Shown here in pieces: positions 6,048 to 10,650 of a stretch of 10,650 nt of DNA. The notes beneath the pieces were generated by a model, which worked only from the letters and a program-made list of their open reading frames with translations, was not told the DNA's origin and did no database searches. A program made the translations under genes and the position numbers. Positions within the stretch are counted from its first letter, which is position 1. Every line of letters begins with the position of its first letter. The stretch lies in contig JANDJZ010001073.1 in assembly GCA_027943245.1 (NCBI GenBank), positions 1 through 10,650 on the forward strand, given 5' to 3'. This stretch comes from Acanthamoeba sp. SK_2022b (taxonomy: Eukaryota > Discosea > Longamoebia > Acanthamoebidae).

Positions 6048-6884
6048 TTAGAACCTGAGCTTGGTGAAAAACCACTTGTTCTTGCCCGAGTTGTATCTGC
6101 AATGCAATGAAAGAAGGGTGAGCGGAGACAAGCACAAAACGAGCATGAGAGAATAAAAGAGTATTCAGACTGACGTGCAAATGTCTATAAAATCTACAAA
6201 TGTGATTCAGAAAGATGTGAAAGTGTCATCCTAAAGAGGAAGAGAGAACAGAGTGAGAACGATGCGGGAAAGGGATCAGTACCTGGTCTGGAACACCTTC
6301 TTGAGGGCCTGCTTGGTCTTGTACTTGTTCTGACCCTTCTCGAGAGCGTTCTCCTTGGAGACGATGCTCCTGAGCTCGACATCAAGACCGTACCTTCGCG
6401 GAGTGAACGGTTACGATCAGCAGCGCACAACACCCGGAAAACGGATCGGTAACCATACCTGGTGGGCATGAGGTGGTTGTAGTTGATGGCCTTCACGAAG
6501 GGGGAGATCTTGGTCTTCTTGGCGATCTTCTTCTTGCCCATCGACTTGGTGATCTTCTTGGGGTACTTGTCGACGCCAGCAACGACGGCGTAACCATAGG
6601 GGCGAGCCTTGGTACCGTCGTCGCGGTTCTCGACGATGACGGCCTTCCTGCCGGCATACCTGCCGTTGAGGACGATCACGACCTTACCGGGCTTGAGGCT
6701 GCGGGTGACATACACACAACATCGATTAATATTCTCATTCAATTACGACCCACTCCGTGCAACAGATGCAAAGCTCGGATGCAAATCAACTCATGAATGT
6801 AACCCCCTGGCGCTGAAATCAAAACCCAACCCCTTTGATTACGCGGCGAAGAGCCGTGAAGGGGGCGACGTACAACTTGGGCAT
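6048..6884 (-). CDS. RPL27: Ribosomal protein eL27 (L27e), 60S subunit
   Basis: Four exons on the minus strand: 6874-6884, 6459-6698, 6283-6393 and 6048-6096. They join in frame to 136 residues, exactly the length of human eL27. eL27 is a structural protein of the large cytosolic ribosomal subunit. The family signature is clear: an N-terminus [20 protein letters not shown] (KOW-type fold), [26 protein letters not shown], the near-invariant [10 protein letters not shown], and a C-terminus [15 protein letters not shown]. The first exon is only 11 nt (ATG-Pro-Lys and two bases) and ends at the donor GTACGT. Introns are 175, 65 and 186 nt, all GT-AG. The start is fixed by the fit of MPKF to the family's MGKF. 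The gene is preceded by a pyrimidine tract typical of ribosomal protein messages. Confidence 0.95.
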
Positions 6885-6900
6885 CGTGCTGCGATGGATA

Positions 6901-6936
6901 GGGGAGGAAGGAAAGGAGAGAAGAAGGAAAAAAGGG
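6901..6936 (-). promoter_or_regulatory. Polypyrimidine tract upstream of the eL27 start
   Basis: On the minus strand, 36 consecutive pyrimidines (CCCTTTTTTCCTTC onwards) end 16 bases before the ATG of eL27. This resembles the 5' TOP tract or pyrimidine-rich initiator of ribosomal protein genes. Whether transcription starts inside it is not shown by the sequence. Confidence 0.45.
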
Positions 6937-7066
6937 ATGCACGATGCACCCCAACAAATACCAGAGAACGCCACTTTTCTATTCGTGTCGACATATGATT
7001 ACTTAAGGTGTCGCGAAAATAAATATTTATGAATTATTTTCCCGCCAACACTGAGCGAGGCCAGGC
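6937..7066 (-). promoter_or_regulatory. Short intergenic: transporter 3' end and eL27 promoter
   Basis: Only 182 bases separate the transporter stop (7067) from the eL27 ATG. The AT-rich block at 7018-7040 (minus-strand ATTCATAAATATTTATTTTC) could serve both as the transporter poly(A) region and as a TATA-like element about 80-130 bases upstream of the eL27 start codon. Confidence 0.35.
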
Positions 7067-8510
7067 CTAGTAGAGGGAGGGGACGAGGTGAGCGCAGGAA
7101 CCCTTGCTCTTGTCGTGGTCGTGCTTGCGCAATTTGAAGTGAAGGAACTCGGAAAGGGTGAGTAGGAGGAAGCCGACGACGATGGCCAGCATGCCCATGT
7201 AGGAGAGGATCGGCAGCACGGTGCCGTGTAGCAGCCAGTCGCTCACCACCGACGCCGGGATCGTCAGCAGGCTGCCCACCGAGATGAACAGCGGCGACGA
7301 CAGCACGATGCCCAAGATGAGGAGACAGTTGAACATCGCGTCGAGGCCCATCGTGATCAGGATCCCCTGCAGCGATTTACTGTACGCGCCATCGTGAGCC
7401 GTTTGAGGCCTGGGCCACGTCAACCCTTGCCTCTCGACACGTACCCGTGGGGCAGCGCGAAGGGCTCGATGTCGGTCTTGTCGACGACGATGATGCCCGG
7501 CCAGGCCAGGAGGATGGTCCACACGCCCAGCAGGCCGATGAAGAGCATCGTGTGCTCCACCACCTTGAGCCGCTGCCACAGCTGTGCCCGGCCGCTCACC
7601 GCCTGTTCGTCATCGCCGTGGTGGTGTACATGATGGTGGTGGTCTTTGTCGTCGTCTTTGATGGAGTGCTCTTCGACAACCTCGGTGGGCTCGGCCTCCT
7701 TGTAGGCGCCCCACCGCTTGAAGAGCACCTCGTAGAGGGAGTAGAGCATGGTGCTGACGATGACCAGCACGTAGCCCATCGCCTCGTTCTTGCTCTCGCC
7801 CTTCTTGTCGCTGCTGTCGCTGGAGATGCCGTCGACGCAGAGCATGACCACGCCGCCGAGGCAGCACACGACGGCGACGACCTTGAGCAGCGACACCTTC
7901 TCCTTGAGCACGATCACCGAGAAGAAGAAGACGAAGACGCAGGACGAGTTGTAGATGGCCGTGTTCACCGACACGAACGTTCGCGACAGCGACAGGTACC
8001 ACGTGTAGACCACCACGTAGACCAGGATCGAATAGACCAGCGTAGGCAGCCAGTTGGCCTTCAGCTGCGCCCACCAGTCGCTGCCGCTGTCGTCGTCGAG
8101 AGCCGTCGTCGCCGGCTTGTCTTCGTCGGGCGAGTAGCTGTTGAGCACGAGGCTGTACTGGACCGACGCCCGCCGTTGTCGGTAGCGGTAGAGGGCCTTG
8201 GCCACCTGTACGATGACCCACACGACGAAGAACACCGCGTAGGCGCTGTGCACGAGGAACGACATGAAGTAGGGCTGACACGCACACCACGAAGCACGGA
8301 GGGAGCGGCCAGGCAAGTATTAGACGCGGGAGAGACGCGTAAGCACCACTACGCGTACGCGCTTTACCTTGTTGTAGGCGCTGCCGCCCTTCTCCTGCAC
8401 GCTCTGCAGGATCTCGGCCATGGCGACCCACGTGGCGACTATGCCCACCAGGCAGCCCACCGTGCCCGCCGTTTCCAAGAGCGTCGCTCGAAGCTCTCCT
8501 GTCCTTTCAT
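7067..8510 (-). CDS. SLC35F-like (drug/metabolite transporter superfamily) membrane protein, N-terminus unresolved
   Basis: Exons on the minus strand: 8368 to about 8510, 7441-8274 and 7067-7366, with introns of 93 and 74 nt, all phase 0. They give about 425 residues with roughly ten hydrophobic helices, as in the DMT/SLC35 fold. Diagnostic text resembles SLC35F5: AYNKPYFMSFLVHSAY across the first junction, YNSSCVFVFFFSVIVLKEK, LGGVVMLCVDG, AMGYVLVIVSTMLYSLYEVLFKR, and a last repeat with SVGSLLTIPASVVSDWLL. Substrates of SLC35F members are poorly known (SLC35F3 is linked to thiamine). A loop encoded at 7606-7662 is unusual: KDDDKD, then four His, Val, three His, then GDDE. No ATG precedes the first helix in frame. 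The first in-frame Met lies late in that helix, so at least one upstream exon right of 8520 is likely. Confidence 0.82.
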
Positions 8511-8520
8511 TTTGCCCCAC

Positions 8521-9014
8521 TACACCACGTAACTATGTTAGATTTTTTCAATTTTAATCAAAATAATATTTATTATTGCTTCATTATTGTTATTATCAAA
8601 AAAATTAAAAGACGCTTAAAAGCCACGGAATGGCCGGGAATTGGAGAGGGGGGAGTACTGCGGAGGGAGATGAAAGATGAAAGATGATGAAAGAGATAAA
8701 GAGAGAAGGTAGAAGGAATGGAAGAGAATCAGTCCGCAAGGTGCTGCAGCTTTCTCTTTCCAGGATTCTGAGGTTGGACTGTTGCCGCGTGCAGGGACAC
8801 GAAACGCGCGTGGGTTAGTGACAACCACGAGAGACGACGCTTGCTCATTCCACGCGGGCGCTTTTCATTCTTACTTACAGGCAGGCGCAACCCGGGTGAG
8901 TGCACAATCCAATTGGATTGAGGTTGCACGTTTGTACCGCTAACGACCGGTCTACTCATTGGACAGTGTTTTATCTACGCCACCTTGGGTGGGCTACACC
9001 GCCAAGCGGGCGCC
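8521..9014. other. Gap between transporter and GST genes
   Basis: This holds the 3' UTR of the GST gene (GATAAA near 8966 on the minus strand), an AT-rich segment (8535-8610) and a purine-rich plus strand (8640-8730) that is pyrimidine-rich on the minus strand. The latter ends in a good acceptor string (CTCCCTCCGCAG). A donor-like CCTGTAAGTAAG also occurs on the minus strand near 8880. These could be splice sites of 5' exons of the transporter gene (a candidate ATG is at 8957-8959), but I could not assemble a convincing frame. Confidence 0.4.
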
Positions 9015-9882
9015 TTAAGGGTAGACGTCGCGCGTGAGGTAGGCAAGGATGCGCGGCCTCTGGGAGATGCCGTCGAGGAAGGCGGCCACCTGCGGGAAGG
9101 CCTCGGTCAGGTCGTCGCGGCACTCGGGCGCCTTGATGAACAGGAGCTGCAGCGCCACCCACAGGCCTAGGTCGGCCAGGCTCAACTGCGTTTGTTTTTC
9201 GTGCGCGGGATCAGTTTACGTTGCGAGATGTCCGCGCGCGCATACACGCACATGAACACATGCACAACATTCGCTGCACCTTGTCGCCGACGAGGAAGCC
9301 ATTGTTGCCGTTCTTCCCGAGAAGCTTGACAAAGTGGCCCAGCTGAACGGGGAGGGACTCCTTGACGAGCTTCTCCTTCTCCTCGGCGACCTTGTCGGCC
9401 GGGGTGAACCAGAACACCTTGGCGATGAGGTTGAGCATGTCGACGACGCCCTCGAACATCTGGTCCACCAGCGCCGCCTGGTCGTCGGTGGCGCCCATGT
9501 AGCCGTGCTTCCTGGCCAGGTAGCGCGCGATGGTGTTGCTCTGCACGAGGCTCAGACCCGATGGCTCCTCATACAGCGGAAGCTGACCGAAAGGCAGCTT
9601 GCCTGTGTCGACAACAACAGCGACGTGGACACCAAATCAATACCGACCTAGACCGCTGGAAAGACAGGGAAGCAGCGCGGTCGCCTTCCAATATAAGGTG
9701 TTGGGTCAATGGAGGGGAGGGCTACCAGTGGCGGTGAGCGTGGCCTTGAGTTCGGGCCACTGGGGGAAGGGCACGGCCACGAAGTCGTAGTCCACCCCCG
9801 CGTCTTCGAGGATTAGGCGCGACACCTCGGCCCGACCGGCCCTGGGGAAGTACGAGATCGTAGGTTTGGTAACGCTGCTCAT
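9015..9882 (-). CDS. Cytosolic glutathione S-transferase (sigma/pi-like)
   Basis: Three exons on the minus strand: 9726-9882, 9280-9602 and 9015-9185, with GT-AG introns of 123 and 94 nt. They give 216 residues, the normal size. The enzyme conjugates glutathione to electrophiles. The N-terminal thioredoxin-like domain begins TISYFPRAGRAEVSRLILE, with Tyr11 in the place of the catalytic tyrosine of sigma/pi/alpha classes. KLPFGQLPLYE follows, with the cis-Pro turn, and QSNTIARYLARKHGYMG is the glutathione gamma-glutamyl site. The all-helical C-terminal domain ends with LSLADLGLWVAL (the conserved Asp of the N-capping box) and PRILAYLTRDVYP. The start at 9882 is preferred over an upstream in-frame ATG at 9954 because it puts Tyr11 at the usual distance. 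Class assignment from reading alone is tentative. Confidence 0.93.
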
Positions 9883-10213
9883 CGCTGTTGTTCTTTGCCA
9901 CTGGTTTTGGCGCGTCCAAGAAGCTTCGGCTGTGTTTTTGTCGCTATGACGCAAGAAGAAAACAAAAGGGACAGCGGTATGTTATTTGGTAAAGGCCACA
10001 TTTTGTTGGCAAGCGTGCTGTCTTCTTGTCCAAGCACGCGCGAGCCCTGGCTCAGCAAAACTGTTGTTTCTCGTTACAAGCACATGCGTTCTGCCAATGG
10101 CACAACGTCACGTCCCAAGAAGGCAAATTGTTTTGCAATATACCAAAATGATCACATAAATATCACCTACCCCCCTGCTTTCTACATCGCTCTGTTGCTC
10201 CTCGCAGACCAGA
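9883..10213. other. Intergenic: GST promoter and 3' UTR of the next gene
   Basis: These 331 bases lie between two minus-strand genes. The part near 10130-10165 is AT-rich (AATTGTTTTGCAATATACC). No AATAAA on the minus strand, no TATA box at a clear distance, and no RNA gene was recognised. Confidence 0.45.
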
Positions 10214-10650
10214 TCAGCACTCGAACCGAGCGCGAAGGACGTTGCCGTGGATGAGCTCCTCCACGTCGTCGTCGGTCTCGATGGGGATCAGCCAGCCGTT
10301 GCTGCCCCCGTCGGCCGACCCCATCCACACGCCGACGCTCGCCACCTCCCCGCGGCCGGGAAACTTGGCCCGAATCTTGGCCTCGAGCTCGTCCAGCGTG
10401 GTCGCCGCCGACCGCAGCGTGATGAGCACCACCGTGTCTCGCCGTCCGCGCACCGACGACGCGCGCGAGCCTCCCCCGCCGGCGCCACCTCCACCTCCAC
10501 CGCTGCCGATGCCGCTGCCCTCGTTCTCGTCGATGTGGACGATGAGCTGCCGCAGGTCGACGCGGGCCTGGTGGGTCACATGCGGAGACGATGGGGACGA
10601 CAGCACTCTAGCGCTGCCGCCGCTGTTGGCAGTGGCGTAGACGTTATTGG
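10214..10650 (-). CDS. C-terminal part of a PB1-like domain protein (5' end outside window)
   Basis: The minus-strand frame is open from the window edge to a TGA at 10214-10216, about 144 residues, and is strongly G/C-ending. After a low-complexity Ser/Gly linker (GSGIGSGGGGGGAGGGG, a likely flexible spacer) the last 70 residues look like a ubiquitin-fold PB1 domain: TVVLITLRSAATTLDELEAKI, then a strand VGVWM, then GWLIPIETDDDVEELI. The last part resembles the acidic OPCA motif at the end of PB1 domains, which mediates pairing with a basic partner PB1. The usual spacing of acidic residues is only partly met, so another ubiquitin-like fold is possible. The rest of the protein lies right of the window. 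Its function is unknown. Confidence 0.6.
   Translation of the reverse strand, partial: NNVYATANSGGSARVLSSPSSPHVTHQARVDLRQLIVHIDENEGSGIGSGGGGGGAGGGGSRASSVRGRRDTVVLITLRSAATTLDELEAKIRAKFPGRGEVASVGVWMGSADGGSNGWLIPIETDDDVEELIHGNVLRARFEC

Noticed and set aside
7447..8532. 361-codon plus-strand open frame
   Set aside because: It is antisense to the transporter exons. Its composition (Ala, Val, Asp, His, Arg) is typical of a GC3-rich shadow, and it ignores the minus-strand introns.
1..10650. CRISPR arrays, insertion sequences, prophage or bacterial operons
   Set aside because: No regularly spaced direct repeats, transposase motifs or Shine-Dalgarno-led gene runs. All recognised genes are eukaryotic and intron-bearing.

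Overview
The window looks like nuclear DNA from a GC-rich, intron-dense, compact protist genome. Every gene is eukaryotic: two U2 snRNA genes, ribosomal protein eL27, a nucleotide-sugar/drug-metabolite-type transporter, a glutathione S-transferase and a glycosphingolipid-hydrolase-like membrane protein. Introns are GT-AG and mostly 65-190 nt, and exons are strongly G/C-ending in third codon positions. This fits Amoebozoa, and Acanthamoeba in particular, but that is an inference from style and not a database match.

Layout. 1-231: probable last exon of a plus-strand gene entering from the left. 232-1410: mostly non-coding, with a minus-strand snRNA-type 3' element (521-564) and a degenerate minus-strand membrane-protein-like reading frame (891-1202). 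1411-1851 and 5156-5597: two near-identical arms of an inverted repeat, each holding a complete 193-nt U2 snRNA gene with its own upstream and downstream flanks. The two U2 genes point away from each other. Between the arms lies one six-exon plus-strand gene (2255-4937) for a 712-residue, membrane-anchored protein of the endoglycoceramidase (GH5) family. Both catalytic glutamates appear to be replaced. 5600-6047: little that is certain, with one possible terminal exon (5671-5856).

The right-hand part is a run of minus-strand genes: eL27 (6048-6884, four exons, 136 aa), an SLC35F-like ten-helix transporter (7067 to about 8510, N-terminus unresolved), a 216-aa glutathione S-transferase (9015-9882, three exons), and the C-terminal part of a protein with a PB1-like domain running off the right edge (10214-10650). 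The genes are independent housekeeping or metabolic units and there is no operon.

The most interesting points are the apparent pseudo-endoglycoceramidase, the inverted U2 pair that brackets it, and a third copy of the U2-type 3' element with no recognised RNA gene in front of it.
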